Shown: positions 54,009 to 62,995, counted from the first letter of the stretch. The stretch: DNA of 64,000 nucleotides from Prauserella_A oleivorans (GCF_042685745.1 NZ_JBHUNT010000001.1:3906001-3970000); one strand, 5' to 3'. A program made the numbers and translations. Notes: generated from the letters alone by a model not told the origin.

Positions 54009-54641
54009 ACCAGAGACGAGTTCGGTGCGGGCACCGGGCTCACCGTGACCGAATCCGCCCGCCGGGCCCAGATCATCGCGGCCACCATCCGCACCCTGGC
54101 CGAGCTGGGCTACCAGAAGACGTCGTTCACGCGGATCGTCGAGCGCGCCGGGCTGAGCAGCACGCGGATGATCTCGTACCACTTCGGCACCAAGGACGAC
54201 CTGATGCTCGCCACCGTCGGCGAGATCGTCGACCACCAGGACGCCTTCCTCGCCGAACGGCTCGGCAACGACACCGACCGCGCGAGCATGTTGCGTGCCT
54301 ACATCACCTCGGAGGTCGCCTTTCTCGGCGCGTTCCCGCAGGAGGCGCGGGCGCTGTGGGAGATCGGGACCAACGCGCGCGACGCGGCCGGTACACCGTT
54401 GCTGGAGCACACCTGGAAGGCCATCACCGTCGGGCGACTACAGCGGCAGCTGATGCAGGGGCAACAGGAGGGCGCCTTCGGCACGTTCGACGTCGAGGTG
54501 ATGGCGCTGGCGATCCGCCAGGCCATCGATGGGGTCGCCGGCAAGCTCGCTCGGCAACCGGAGCTGGACCTGGCCGCCTACGGCGAAGAACTGGCCAGAC
54601 TGTTCGTGCGGGCAACCGCACCGGACCCGGCTCGGCGATAG
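53997..54641 (+). CDS. TetR-family regulator inserted between bfn and merR
   Basis: 214 aa. N-terminal HTH TLAELGYQKTSFTRIVERAGLSSTRMISYHFGTKDDLML is typical; the C-terminal domain is of the TetR_C type with no evident ligand. It is the only + strand gene in a run of minus-strand genes and interrupts the conserved order, so it was probably acquired later. Its 3′ end is 20 bp from the stop of bfn. No divergent partner gene is present in the 268-bp gap upstream, so its target may be elsewhere. Confidence 0.9.
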   Translation: MRVNTRDEFGAGTGLTVTESARRAQIIAATIRTLAELGYQKTSFTRIVERAGLSSTRMISYHFGTKDDLMLATVGEIVDHQDAFLAERLGNDTDRASMLRAYITSEVAFLGAFPQEARALWEIGTNARDAAGTPLLEHTWKAITVGRLQRQLMQGQQEGAFGTFDVEVMALAIRQAIDGVAGKLARQPELDLAAYGEELARLFVRATAPDPARR

Positions 54642-54660
54642 CCGCGCCGTGCCTGTGGGA

Positions 54661-55134
54661 CTAGGTGTCGGCGCCCCGGAAGTCCTCGGGAGAGACGGAG
54701 TCGAGGAACTCGCGGAACTTCTCGACTTCGTCCTCCTGCTCGTCGGGGATGATGAGCCCGGCTTCCTCGAGCACACCTTCCTCGGCGTGAATCGGCACAC
54801 CCACCCGCAGAGCCAGGGCGACGGAGTCGCTGGGCCGCGCGGACACGCGGACATCACCATCGAACACGAGCTCGGCGAAGAACGTGCCCTCGCGAAGATC
54901 GGTGATGATGACCTGCTGGAGCTCCCGGCCGAGCGCGCCGATGACTTCCTTGAGCAGATCATGGGTCAACGGGCGGGCGGGACGGACACCCTGCTGCTCC
55001 AGCGCGATCGCGGTGGCCTCGACCGAGCCGATCCAGATCGGCAGATACCGCTCGCCTTCCGTCTCCCGCAGCAACAAGATCGGCTGGTTCGCGGGCAGCT
55101 CGACCCGGACGCCGACGACGCGCATCTCGCTCAT
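54661..55134 (-). CDS. Bifunctional nuclease family protein (Rv1829-like)
   Basis: 157 aa. DUF151/BFN domain: PILLLRETEGERYLPIWIGSVEATAIALEQQG, TRPLTHDLL-type segment (here ARPLTHDLLKEV) and FDGDVRVSARPSDSVALALR, with an acidic C-terminal tail. Plant homologues have DNase/RNase activity; the bacterial role is unclear. Part of the bfn–merR–garA–gcvH block. Confidence 0.93.
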   Translation of the reverse strand: MSEMRVVGVRVELPANQPILLLRETEGERYLPIWIGSVEATAIALEQQGVRPARPLTHDLLKEVIGALGRELQQVIITDLREGTFFAELVFDGDVRVSARPSDSVALALRVGVPIHAEEGVLEEAGLIIPDEQEDEVEKFREFLDSVSPEDFRGADT

Positions 55135-55365
55135 CGGGCTTCGCCTCCCTCTCCTGCGCGCGGGCTGCAGCGCTCTGTTGAGGATCTCGCATCGACACTC
55201 TCGACGCTACCCGTCCTATGGGCGCTGTGCTCGCTACGAAGATCTGTAACTCGCTCGATTTTCGAGCCCTGCCACTAACCGTACGGCATCCCGGCGGCAA
55301 CGTTGAGGGCTCACGACGGGGCTTAACCGCGGCGACACGTCGGTGGCCGCACAGCTCCGTCCGGA

Positions 55366-56121
55366 TCAACCGCCCGTCATGCCGCGTATGCCCGCTTTGA
55401 CCAACAGCGTGTGCAACGTGACGGACAGGGCCGCCAATTCCCGCACGAGCTCGTCGCCGCGTTCCCGGGCCCCGGCGTCGGGGTGCCGGTACACGGGCGC
55501 GGCGATCTGCTCCAGCAGCCCCACCTCCCGGTCGGCCGACGCACGGAAGGCGCGCAGGTGCCGCGGCTCGATTCCGAACTCGGTCATCGCCTTGACCGTC
55601 CGGGCGATCCGGACCGCGTCCGCGTCGTAGAAGCCGGCTGGACCGGGGCGGAGCAGTCCGTACTGCTGGAGCTCGCCCAGCATCGCGTCGTCGATACCCG
55701 CCTCGGCGACCAGTTGTTCCTGCGTCAGCCGGGTCTCGTGGGCGGTGACGAAGTCGTCCGCGGTCGGCATCGGCGACGAGCCGTCGTCGGCGTCCGCGCG
55801 GCCCAGCGGAACGAGCTTGCGCGGCAGGCGTGGCGACGACACACCGGGATCCGCGCCGCGATCGGCGGCGTCGAGCTGCTCCTTGATCACTTTGAGGGGC
55901 AGATAGTGATCCCGTTGTGCCGCCAGGACGAAGCGCAGCCGTTCGACGTCGGCGGCGGTGAACTGGCGGTAGCCGGACGGCGTGCGACCAGGCTGGACCA
56001 AGCCCTCGCTCTCGAGAAACCTGATCTTGGAGATCGTGACGTCGGGAAAGTCCTTGCGCAGTTGCGCCAGCACGGCCCCGATGCTCAACCCCTCACGCTG
56101 TGGCCGCCCGGCAGCCGTCAC
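55366..56121 (-). CDS. MerR-family regulator (Rv1828-like)
   Basis: 251 aa. HTH and wing ISKIRFLESEGLVQPGRTPSGYRQFTAADVERLRFVLAAQRDHYLPLKVIKEQL, then a C-terminal domain with a second, degenerate HTH-like region (LTQEQLVAEAGIDDAMLGELQQYGLL). GTG at 56121 overlaps the garA stop (GTGA), so it is translationally coupled to garA, as in M. tuberculosis. The 231-bp gap between this gene and bfn holds no gene. Confidence 0.92.
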   Translation of the reverse strand: MTAAGRPQREGLSIGAVLAQLRKDFPDVTISKIRFLESEGLVQPGRTPSGYRQFTAADVERLRFVLAAQRDHYLPLKVIKEQLDAADRGADPGVSSPRLPRKLVPLGRADADDGSSPMPTADDFVTAHETRLTQEQLVAEAGIDDAMLGELQQYGLLRPGPAGFYDADAVRIARTVKAMTEFGIEPRHLRAFRASADREVGLLEQIAAPVYRHPDAGARERGDELVRELAALSVTLHTLLVKAGIRGMTGG

Positions 56122-56582
56122 TGCGCCCCCTGACCTCCGTGCCCCGGGCCGGTCAGGAACACGAGGCGGAACTTGCCGATCTGCACCTCGTCGCCACCGG
56201 CGAGCACCGCCTGATCCACCGGCTCGCGGTTGACGTAGGTCCCGTTAAGGCTGCCCACGTCGATCACCACGAACGAACCGCCCTCGCGCCGGAACTCCGC
56301 GTGCCGCCGCGACACGGTGACGTCGTCGAGGAAGATGTCGCTGTCCGGGTGGCGGCCCGCGCTCGTGGTGTCACGATCGAGCAGGAACCGGGAGCCCGCG
56401 TTCGGGCCGCGCTTGACCACGAGCAACGCGGAGCCCGCAGGCAGCGCATCGACGCCGGCCTCCTGCGGCTCGACCGCCGGGGCCTCCTGACCCTCCGACT
56501 CCGACAGGAAGTCGGCCCGGAAAACGGAGGTCCGCTCCGGAGACTGCTCCGGGGGAACGCCGGGCCCGTCGTTCGTGCTCAC
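56118..56582 (-). CDS. garA: FHA-domain metabolic switch protein GarA/OdhI
   Basis: 154 aa. FHA domain at about 52–148 with SAGRHPDSDIFLDDVTVSRRHAEFRREGG and GSLNGTYVN. It binds and inhibits 2-oxoglutarate dehydrogenase and activates glutamate synthase when unphosphorylated. The N-terminal phospho-switch reads PERTSVFRADF (Thr18); the first threonine of the ETTSVF motif is Arg here, so only one site remains. GTG at 56582. Confidence 0.94.
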   Translation of the reverse strand: MSTNDGPGVPPEQSPERTSVFRADFLSESEGQEAPAVEPQEAGVDALPAGSALLVVKRGPNAGSRFLLDRDTTSAGRHPDSDIFLDDVTVSRRHAEFRREGGSFVVIDVGSLNGTYVNREPVDQAVLAGGDEVQIGKFRLVFLTGPGHGGQGAQ

Positions 56583-56675
56583 CTGAGCTCTCCTTACGCA
56601 CTGAAGTGTCGTCGTGAAAACGTGGTGTTGCCAACGTACCGTGCCGGACCGGTCGCGAGGTCCGGGGCTCCCCGA

Positions 56676-57059
56676 TCAACCTTCGGTCAACCGCTGGTAG
56701 GCCTCGGCATCGAGCAGGCTCTCGACGCTGCCCGTGTCATCGAGTTTGATCTCGACGAGCCAGCCCTCTCCGTACGGGTCGCTGTTGATCAGCTCGGGCG
56801 TCTGCGTCACGGCCTCGTTGACCGCGACGATCTCGCCGTCCAGCGGAGCGAACACCTCGGACACGCTCTTGGTCGATTCGACCTCGCCGAACACGTCACC
56901 GGCGTCCAGCTGCCTGCCGACCTCGGGAAGATCGACGAACACGACGTCGCCGAGCTGGTCCTGGGCGTACTCGGTGATACCCACCCGCACCACCCCGCCC
57001 TCCCGCACGGCGACCCACTCGTGTTCCTCGGTGTAGCGCAGTTCCTCCGGAGTGGACAA
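56676..57059 (-). CDS. gcvH: Glycine cleavage system H protein
   Basis: 127 aa. Lipoyl domain with the attachment Lys in FGEVESTKSVSEVFAPLDG. Carries the aminomethyl group between P and T proteins. TTG at 57059 is taken as the start because the product then begins STPEELRYTEEHEW like its relatives, with AAGGGG about 7 nt upstream; an in-frame ATG at 57116 would add an unrelated 19 residues. The gcvP and gcvT genes are not in the window. Confidence 0.93.
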   Translation of the reverse strand: MSTPEELRYTEEHEWVAVREGGVVRVGITEYAQDQLGDVVFVDLPEVGRQLDAGDVFGEVESTKSVSEVFAPLDGEIVAVNEAVTQTPELINSDPYGEGWLVEIKLDDTGSVESLLDAEAYQRLTEG

Positions 57060-57119
57060 CTCCGTTCCCCTTTCCCGTTTCCGGCGCTCGCGTGGTGGTG
57101 CGCCATCTTCGCACAACGA

Positions 57120-57755
57120 TCAGGTGCCGCGGCGGCGGGAAACGGCAATGACCGTCTGCGCGATGTAGAGCGCGCCGGACCAGAGGTAGAGGGCGCCGCC
57201 CCAGATGGTGAAGGCGTACGCGAACGGCCGCGCGATCTCGGCCGCGGTCGAGGCGCCCTGGGTCAGCAGGAGCAGCGGAAACGCGTACATGAGATTGAAG
57301 GTCGCGCCCTTGCCGACGTAGGTGACCTCGGGTGGCGCGAACCCGTTGCGGCGCAGCACCAGCAGTGCGACGCCGACGAGCAGCTCGCGACCCAGCAGCG
57401 CCGCGACTACCCACCAGGGCACGATCCCGCGGACCAGGAACGCCACGAGCGTGGCCGCGATGTAGAGCCGGTCGGCCGCCGGATCGAGCAGCTGACCGAG
57501 CCGGCTGGCCTGATCGAGCCATCGGGCGAGCTTGCCGTCGAGCCAGTCGGTCAGCGCGCTGAAGACCAGGACGGCAAGCGCCCAGCCGTCCTCCTCGGGA
57601 CCGAGCAGCAACCACAGGAACACCGGCACGCCGGCCAGCCGCAGCAGGGACAGCATGTTCGGCACGGTCAGCGCCTGCCGGGCCAGTGATGGTTCGAGCG
57701 CAGCCGGGTCCGGCTGAACGTCGTCGCGCTCGCGGGGTCTTGCCGACTCGGTCAC
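57120..57755 (-). CDS. CDP-alcohol phosphatidyltransferase (PgsA2-like)
   Basis: 211 aa, about five or six membrane helices. The catalytic motif D-x2-DG-x2-AR-x8-G-x3-D-x3-D is complete (DWLDGKLARWLDQASRLGQLLDPAADR region, about residues 68–94). It makes a phosphatidylglycerophosphate- or cardiolipin-type lipid. GTG at 57755 is chosen because the frame upstream is not family-like. Its position beside gcvH and garA matches pgsA2 (Rv1822). Confidence 0.92.
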   Translation of the reverse strand: MTESARPRERDDVQPDPAALEPSLARQALTVPNMLSLLRLAGVPVFLWLLLGPEEDGWALAVLVFSALTDWLDGKLARWLDQASRLGQLLDPAADRLYIAATLVAFLVRGIVPWWVVAALLGRELLVGVALLVLRRNGFAPPEVTYVGKGATFNLMYAFPLLLLTQGASTAAEIARPFAYAFTIWGGALYLWSGALYIAQTVIAVSRRRGT

Positions 57756-57789
57756 CCGCTCACCGTATCCGTTCGCCGGTGAACACCTG

Positions 57790-58020
57790 TCACGTGGAGC
57801 GCCGGAAACTCCAGCCACGACGGCGCAGGTCCTCCCCCGTCAACGCCTGCGGCCGGCCGTGCCGGTCGGTGCCCATCCAGCGCGGCCTGCCCGCGCCGCT
57901 CTCGAGGACGAAGGGCCTGCCCTGGCTCCACACCACGGTGCACGGCGTGGTGGGCGGGGTGTCCGCCGCGCGGTCGGTGCGGGCGGAACTGGACGCGTCG
58001 GGTGTGCTGTCGCTGCTCAT
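57790..58020 (-). CDS. Small conserved-looking hypothetical protein
   Basis: 76 aa. N-terminal half is Ser/Thr/Asp-rich and probably disordered; the C-terminal half VVWSQGRPFVLESGAGRPRWMGTDRHGRPQAL has conserved-looking Trp and Gly-Arg-Pro positions. ATG at 58020 with AGAGAG 3–8 nt upstream. It precedes the pgsA-like gene by 34 bp on the same strand. Supported by composition and position only. Confidence 0.5.
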   Translation of the reverse strand: MSSDSTPDASSSARTDRAADTPPTTPCTVVWSQGRPFVLESGAGRPRWMGTDRHGRPQALTGEDLRRRGWSFRRST

Positions 58021-58246
58021 CGCTCTCTGTACTCGTCTCCGGGTCGAAGGCCCTGGGTAGCCCGTCGGCGCGGCTCGAAACCTGCGGTCGGCCGCACTCA
58101 CCTGGAGCATCGGCTCGCGGGCGCGATCCGTTAACTGTCAACGCGGATCTTCACCCGGGTGGTCACCCGCGAGCCGAGCACTCCAGGTCAACGACCGTCC
58201 AGAGTGGACGCAGCGACGAACGCCCGTCCGTCACGGAGCGTGATGG

Positions 58247-59959
58247 TCAGCTCTTCAGATTCGGGAAGTCCTCCTCCCGGAATTCCCCCGCGGGCCGTCC
58301 GTCGGCCGTCTCCTTCTCCTTGCCCCGCAGCTCGACGCGGCGGATCTTGCCGGAGATGGTCTTGGGCAGCTCGGCGAACTCCAGCCGGCGGATTCGCTTG
58401 TACGGAGCCAGATTCTCCCGGCAGAAGGCGAGAATGCTCTCCGCCGTCGCCGCGTCGGGCTGGTGGCCGGCCGCGAGCACCACGTAGGCCTTGGGCACCG
58501 CGAGCCGGATCGGGTCCGGCGCGGGCACCACGGCGGCCTCCGCGACGGCCTCGTGCTCCAGCAGGACACTTTCGAGCTCGAACGGCGAGATCCGGTAGTC
58601 CGAGGCCTTGAAGACGTCGTCGGTGCGGCCGACGTAGGTGATGTAGCCGTCCTCGTCGATCGACCCGACGTCGCCCGTGTGGTAGTAGCCGTTCGCGAAC
58701 GCGGTCGCCGTGCGTTCCTCGTCGTCCGCGTAGCCGACCATGAGGCCGGCCGGTCGCCGCGACAGGTCGAGGCAGATCTCGCCCTCGCTCGCGCGCTCCC
58801 CCGTGACCGGGTCGACGAGCACGACCGAGAAGCCCGGCACGGCGCGGCCCATCGAGCCGGGCTTGACCCGCTGACCGGGCGTGTTCGCGATCTGCACGCT
58901 CGTCTCGGTCTGCCCGAAGCCGTCGCGGATGGTGACCCCCCAGGCCTTGCGAACCTGCTCGATCACCTCGGGGTTCAACGGCTCCCCCGCGCCCACGACC
59001 TTCGTCGGCGGCGTAGGCAGCGCGGTGAGGTCTGCCTGGATGAGCATGCGCCACACGGTCGGTGGCGCGCAGAAGCTCGTGATGCCGCACCGCTGCATCT
59101 GGCTCATCAGCGCGGCGGGGTCGAACCGCGTGTAGTTGTAGAGAAACACCGTGGCCTCGGCGTTCCACGGCGCGAACACGTTGCTCCACGCGTGCTTGGC
59201 CCAGCCCGGCGAGGAGATGTTGAGGTGCACGTCGCCGGGTTCGAGGCCGATCCAGTACATCGTGGACAGGTGCCCGACCGGGTAGGACACATGCGTGTGC
59301 TGCACGAGTTTCGGCTTCGCCGTGGTGCCGGAGGTGAAGTACAGCAGCAGCGGATCGGTCGCGGCCGTGGGGCCGTCGGCGCTGAAATCGGCGTCGGCGG
59401 CGTAGGCGTCGGCGTAGGGCAGCCAGCCCTCGACCGGCTCGCCCACCGCGATGCGCGTGTAGTCACCGGGCACGTCGGCGAACTTCTCCGCGTCGGCCGA
59501 GCGGATCACGACATGCTTCGCCGCGCCGCGGTCGACCCGGTCGCGCAGGTCCGCGGGACCGAGCAGGGTCGACGCGGGAATGATCACCGCGCCGAGCTTG
59601 ATCGCCGCCAGGATGGTCTCCCACAGTTCCACCTGGTTGCCCAGCATCAGGATGAGCCGGTCGCCGCGCCGGACGCCGCGCGCCCGCAGCCAGTTGGCGA
59701 CCTGGTTGGAGCGGGCGGACATCTCCGGGTAGGTCCAGCGGCCCTCCGAGCCGTCCTCCTCCACGATCCACAATGCGTACCGCTCGGCGTTGGCCGGATC
59801 GGCGGCGACGCGGTCGAACCAGTCCAGCGCCCAGTTGAACTCGGTGAACTCCGGCCACGCGAAGTTCGCATACGCGGTGTCGTAGTCCTCGCGGTGCGCG
59901 ACAAGGAAGTCGCGCGCCTCGCGGAAGGCCTGGTGTGCCGCCGCAGCGTCGTTGCTCAC
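58247..59959 (-). CDS. Acyl-CoA/AMP-forming ligase (medium-chain ACSM-like)
   Basis: 570 aa. ANL superfamily: P-loop YFTSGTTAKPKLVQHTH, adenylate motif DGFGQTETS, YYHTGDVG, hinge KASDYRISPFELE, and the catalytic Lys in PKTISGKIRRVEL. WNAE-type residues suggest a carboxylate pocket similar to medium-chain or branched-chain acyl-CoA synthetases. GTG at 59959 has AAGGAGA 9 nt upstream. It is 25 nt downstream of the dienoyl-CoA-isomerase-type gene, so the two may act in sequence in one catabolic route. Confidence 0.92.
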   Translation of the reverse strand: MSNDAAAAHQAFREARDFLVAHREDYDTAYANFAWPEFTEFNWALDWFDRVAADPANAERYALWIVEEDGSEGRWTYPEMSARSNQVANWLRARGVRRGDRLILMLGNQVELWETILAAIKLGAVIIPASTLLGPADLRDRVDRGAAKHVVIRSADAEKFADVPGDYTRIAVGEPVEGWLPYADAYAADADFSADGPTAATDPLLLYFTSGTTAKPKLVQHTHVSYPVGHLSTMYWIGLEPGDVHLNISSPGWAKHAWSNVFAPWNAEATVFLYNYTRFDPAALMSQMQRCGITSFCAPPTVWRMLIQADLTALPTPPTKVVGAGEPLNPEVIEQVRKAWGVTIRDGFGQTETSVQIANTPGQRVKPGSMGRAVPGFSVVLVDPVTGERASEGEICLDLSRRPAGLMVGYADDEERTATAFANGYYHTGDVGSIDEDGYITYVGRTDDVFKASDYRISPFELESVLLEHEAVAEAAVVPAPDPIRLAVPKAYVVLAAGHQPDAATAESILAFCRENLAPYKRIRRLEFAELPKTISGKIRRVELRGKEKETADGRPAGEFREEDFPNLKS

Positions 59960-59984
59960 GATGTCGTTCTCCTTGCTCGCCGCT

Positions 59985-60827
59985 CTACTCGCCGGTGAAG
60001 CGGGGCTGCCGCTTCTCCAGGAACGCTTGTACCGCCTCGCCGAGGTCCTTGCTGGGCAGGAACGCCGCGTTCCACGCCGAGACGTACCGCAGGCCGGCCT
60101 CGACCTGCTGCTCGGTGTTGACGGACAGTACGTCCTTGATCCCCTGCACCACCAGTGGTGGGTTGGCCGCCATCTCGCCGGCCAGCTCGCGGGCGGCCGT
60201 GAGCACCGCGTCGCGATCCGGGTACACGTCGTTGACCAGGCCGATCTTCTCGGCACGCGCCGCGTCGATGTCACGACCGGTCAGGGCGAGCTCGCGCAGG
60301 TGCCCCTCGCCGATGATGGTGGCCAGCCGCTGCAGGCTGCCGATATCGGCGACGATGGCGACCTTCACCTCACGCACGCTGAACGTCGCGTCGGCGCTGG
60401 CGAGGCGGACATCGACGGCGCTGATCAGGTCGACCCCGCCGCCGATGCACCAGCCGGACACCGCAGCGATCACCGGGGTGCGGCAGCGGGCCACGGCGGT
60501 GACCGAGTCCTGCATGCGGCGGATCTCGGCGAGGAACCGCATCCGCGGCCCGGCCTGTGCGTCACCGGCGAGGAAGTCGGCCCAGCCCGGCAGCATCGCG
60601 TTGAGGTCGAGACCGTAGGAGAAGTGCTCGCCGCTGCCGGTGAGCACGATCGCGCGCACCTCGGGGTCGGCGTCGAGCGCGCGGAAGATCAGCGGCAGCT
60701 CCCGCCAGAAGTCGGGGCCCATCGCGTTGCCCTTCGCGGGGCCGAGCAAGGTCACCTCGGCGACGTGCCCGCTGCGGCGCACGTCGAAGGCGACCGGATT
60801 CTCGGGAATCTCAGGCGCGTCGTTCAT
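59985..60827 (-). CDS. Crotonase-family protein with delta3,5-delta2,4-dienoyl-CoA-isomerase active site
   Basis: 280 aa. Crotonase fold with an oxyanion-hole region (SYGLDLNAML, SGWCIGGGVDL). The acidic residues of dienoyl-CoA isomerase ECH1 are all present: Asp133 in GGGVDLI, Glu153 in SVREVKVA, Asp161 in ADIGSLQRL. Such an enzyme shifts 3,5- to 2,4-dienoyl-CoA during degradation of unsaturated fatty acids. ATG at 60827 is preferred because AGGA lies 8–9 nt upstream; an ATG at 60836 is possible. Confidence 0.88.
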   Translation of the reverse strand: MNDAPEIPENPVAFDVRRSGHVAEVTLLGPAKGNAMGPDFWRELPLIFRALDADPEVRAIVLTGSGEHFSYGLDLNAMLPGWADFLAGDAQAGPRMRFLAEIRRMQDSVTAVARCRTPVIAAVSGWCIGGGVDLISAVDVRLASADATFSVREVKVAIVADIGSLQRLATIIGEGHLRELALTGRDIDAARAEKIGLVNDVYPDRDAVLTAARELAGEMAANPPLVVQGIKDVLSVNTEQQVEAGLRYVSAWNAAFLPSKDLGEAVQAFLEKRQPRFTGE

Positions 60828-60883
60828 GAACGTCATCCTGTCGTACGCCGTTGACGGGCTGCCAGCCGCGTTAGCCTGGGATC

Positions 60884-61750
60884 ATGAGCAGCCTCCCCGA
60901 GCTCGAGGAGACGCCGGCCCCGCGTCCGGTCGCTCCGGCACACGCGATCGAGCTGGCGGGCTCGTTCCAGTTCGGCGGGCACCGGCTGGCCTACACCGAG
61001 TTCGGGGCGGGCGACGCCGTGGTGGTGCTGACCCACGGCATCCTGTTCACCCGGCGCATGCACGCCCCGCTCGCGCGGGCGCTGGCCAGCGAGGGATTCC
61101 GGGTCGTGACGCTCGACCTTCTGGGGCACGGCGACTCCGACCGCCCCACCGAGTCGTGGCTGTACTCGATGCCCGCCTTCGCGGAGCAGACCGTGGCGCT
61201 CCTCGATCACCTGGGTGTCGACCGGGCCGTCGTCGGGGGTACGTCGCTGGGTGCGAACGTGACGCTCGAGGTCGCCGTCACCGCGCCCGACCGGGTACGC
61301 GGCCTCATCGTGGAGATGCCGGTGCTCGACAACGCGCTCGTGGGTGGGCTGCTCACGTTCGGCTCGCTGTTGTTCGCGGCCCGGTTCGTGCCGTTGTCGG
61401 TCCGGCTGGTCGGGGCGCTCGCCCGGCTGGTGCCGCACGGCAACCAGTGGGTGGACGTCGTCACCGACACGCTGGACCAGCGCCCCGCGTCGCTGGCCGC
61501 GCTGCTGCACGGCGTGTTCTTCGGCCGGATCGCGCCGCCGAAGTCGGTGCGGAGCGAGATCCGGCTGCCCGCGCTCGTGATCGGTCACCAGCGTGACCCG
61601 ATCCACCCCTTCGGCGACGCCGACACACTGGCCGCCGACCTGCCCGAGGCGGAGTTCCTGCACGCGCGCAGCCCCGTGGAGCTGCGGCTGGACCCGGCGC
61701 GGCTGACCGACGCGATCACCGCGTTCGTCCGGCGTCGTTACGAGGGCTGA
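60884..61750 (+). CDS. Alpha/beta hydrolase
   Basis: 288 aa. Nucleophile elbow GGTSLGANV (Ser), oxyanion-side VVVLTHGILFTRRMH, catalytic Asp and His in the C-terminal third (RDPIHPFGD, FLHARS). ATG at 60884, six bases after TAGCCT (leaderless pattern). Divergent from the crotonase gene and possibly in the same pathway; substrate unknown. Its 3′ end overlaps the siroheme synthase gene by 13 bp. Confidence 0.85.
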   Translation: MSSLPELEETPAPRPVAPAHAIELAGSFQFGGHRLAYTEFGAGDAVVVLTHGILFTRRMHAPLARALASEGFRVVTLDLLGHGDSDRPTESWLYSMPAFAEQTVALLDHLGVDRAVVGGTSLGANVTLEVAVTAPDRVRGLIVEMPVLDNALVGGLLTFGSLLFAARFVPLSVRLVGALARLVPHGNQWVDVVTDTLDQRPASLAALLHGVFFGRIAPPKSVRSEIRLPALVIGHQRDPIHPFGDADTLAADLPEAEFLHARSPVELRLDPARLTDAITAFVRRRYEG

Positions 61751-62958
61751 CCGAGCTCGGCGACCGGGCCGATCACGGTGACCGCGGGCGGACGGATGCC
61801 CTGGGCCGCGGCGTCCGCGCCCACCTTCTTGAGCGTGGACCGCAGCACCTTCTGGGTGGGCATGGTGCCCTCCTGGATCATGGCGACCGGTGTGTCGTCC
61901 GGGCGCCCCGCGGCCATCAGCGCCTCGGCGAACTTCTCGATGCGCTCGACGCCCATCATCAGCACGATGGTGCCCTTCAGGCGGCCGAGCGCGTCCCAGT
62001 CCACGAGTGACTGGTCGTGCCCCGGCGGGACGTGCCCGGACACGACGACCACCTCGTGCGCCACGCCGCGGTGGGTCACCGGCACGTCGGCGACGGCGGG
62101 CACGGCGAACGCGCTGGTGATCCCGGGGACCACGGTCACGGGCACCCCAGCCTCGGCACAGGCGAGCACCTCCTCGAACCCGCGCCCGAACACGTACGGA
62201 TCTCCGCCCTTGAGCCGGACGACGAACTTGCCCGCCCGGGCGTTGTCGATGAGCGCGCGGTTGATGACCTCCTGGCTCGCGGCGCGGCCGTACGGGATCT
62301 TGGCGGCGTCGACCACTTCGACGTGCGGGGCGAGTTCGTCGAGCAGGTCCCGCGGGGCGAGCCGGTCCACCACGACCACGTCGGCGCGCGCGAGCAGCCT
62401 GCGGCCACGCACGGTGATCAGCTCCGGGTCGCCAGGCCCGCCGCCGACCAGCGCGACGCCGGCAGTGGCCTGCTCGACGTCGTCTCCCGGATCCTCCACC
62501 GTGCCCGCCCGCAGCGCGTGGAGCAGGTTGTCGCGCACGGCGGCCGATCGGCGGTGGGTGCCCCCGGAGAGCACGCCCACGAGGAGGCCGTCGTGCTCAC
62601 CCACGGCCGGGGTGACCGCGCTGCCCTGGAGCCCCGCGTCGGCGCGGACGCAGAAGACCCGGCGCCGCTCGGCCTCGGCGCAGACCGCCGCGTTCACCTC
62701 GGGGTCGTCCGTGCACGCCAGCGCATACCAGGCGGCGTCGAGGTCACCGTCGCGGTACGGCCGCTGCCGCCAGGTGATCTCCCCCGCGTCGGCCATGGCG
62801 CTCACCGACGGTGTGGTGTCCGGCGAGATCACCTCGACCACCGCACCGGCTCGGACCAGCCGGGGAAGCCGCCGCTGCGCGACCGTGCCACCGCCCACGA
62901 CGACGACCCGGCGTCCCGCGAGGTCGAGACCGGCCAGGTAGTGCTGCTCCTCCACCAT
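61738..62958 (-). CDS. cysG: Siroheme synthase: precorrin-2 dehydrogenase/uroporphyrinogen-III C-methyltransferase fusion
   Basis: 406 aa. N-terminal Met8-like domain (about 1–150) with the NAD motif VVVVGGGTVAQRR; C-terminal SUMT domain with VALVGGGPGDPELITVRG, the RLKGGDPYVFGRG loop and VPGITSAFAVPA. Makes siroheme (or precorrin-2 for cobalamin, used by MetH). ATG at 62958. Confidence 0.92.
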   Translation of the reverse strand: MVEEQHYLAGLDLAGRRVVVVGGGTVAQRRLPRLVRAGAVVEVISPDTTPSVSAMADAGEITWRQRPYRDGDLDAAWYALACTDDPEVNAAVCAEAERRRVFCVRADAGLQGSAVTPAVGEHDGLLVGVLSGGTHRRSAAVRDNLLHALRAGTVEDPGDDVEQATAGVALVGGGPGDPELITVRGRRLLARADVVVVDRLAPRDLLDELAPHVEVVDAAKIPYGRAASQEVINRALIDNARAGKFVVRLKGGDPYVFGRGFEEVLACAEAGVPVTVVPGITSAFAVPAVADVPVTHRGVAHEVVVVSGHVPPGHDQSLVDWDALGRLKGTIVLMMGVERIEKFAEALMAAGRPDDTPVAMIQEGTMPTQKVLRSTLKKVGADAAAQGIRPPAVTVIGPVAELGQPS

Positions 62959-62995
62959 GAGGCAAGCATGCCGCCAGCCGATCGTGGCCGTGCGG

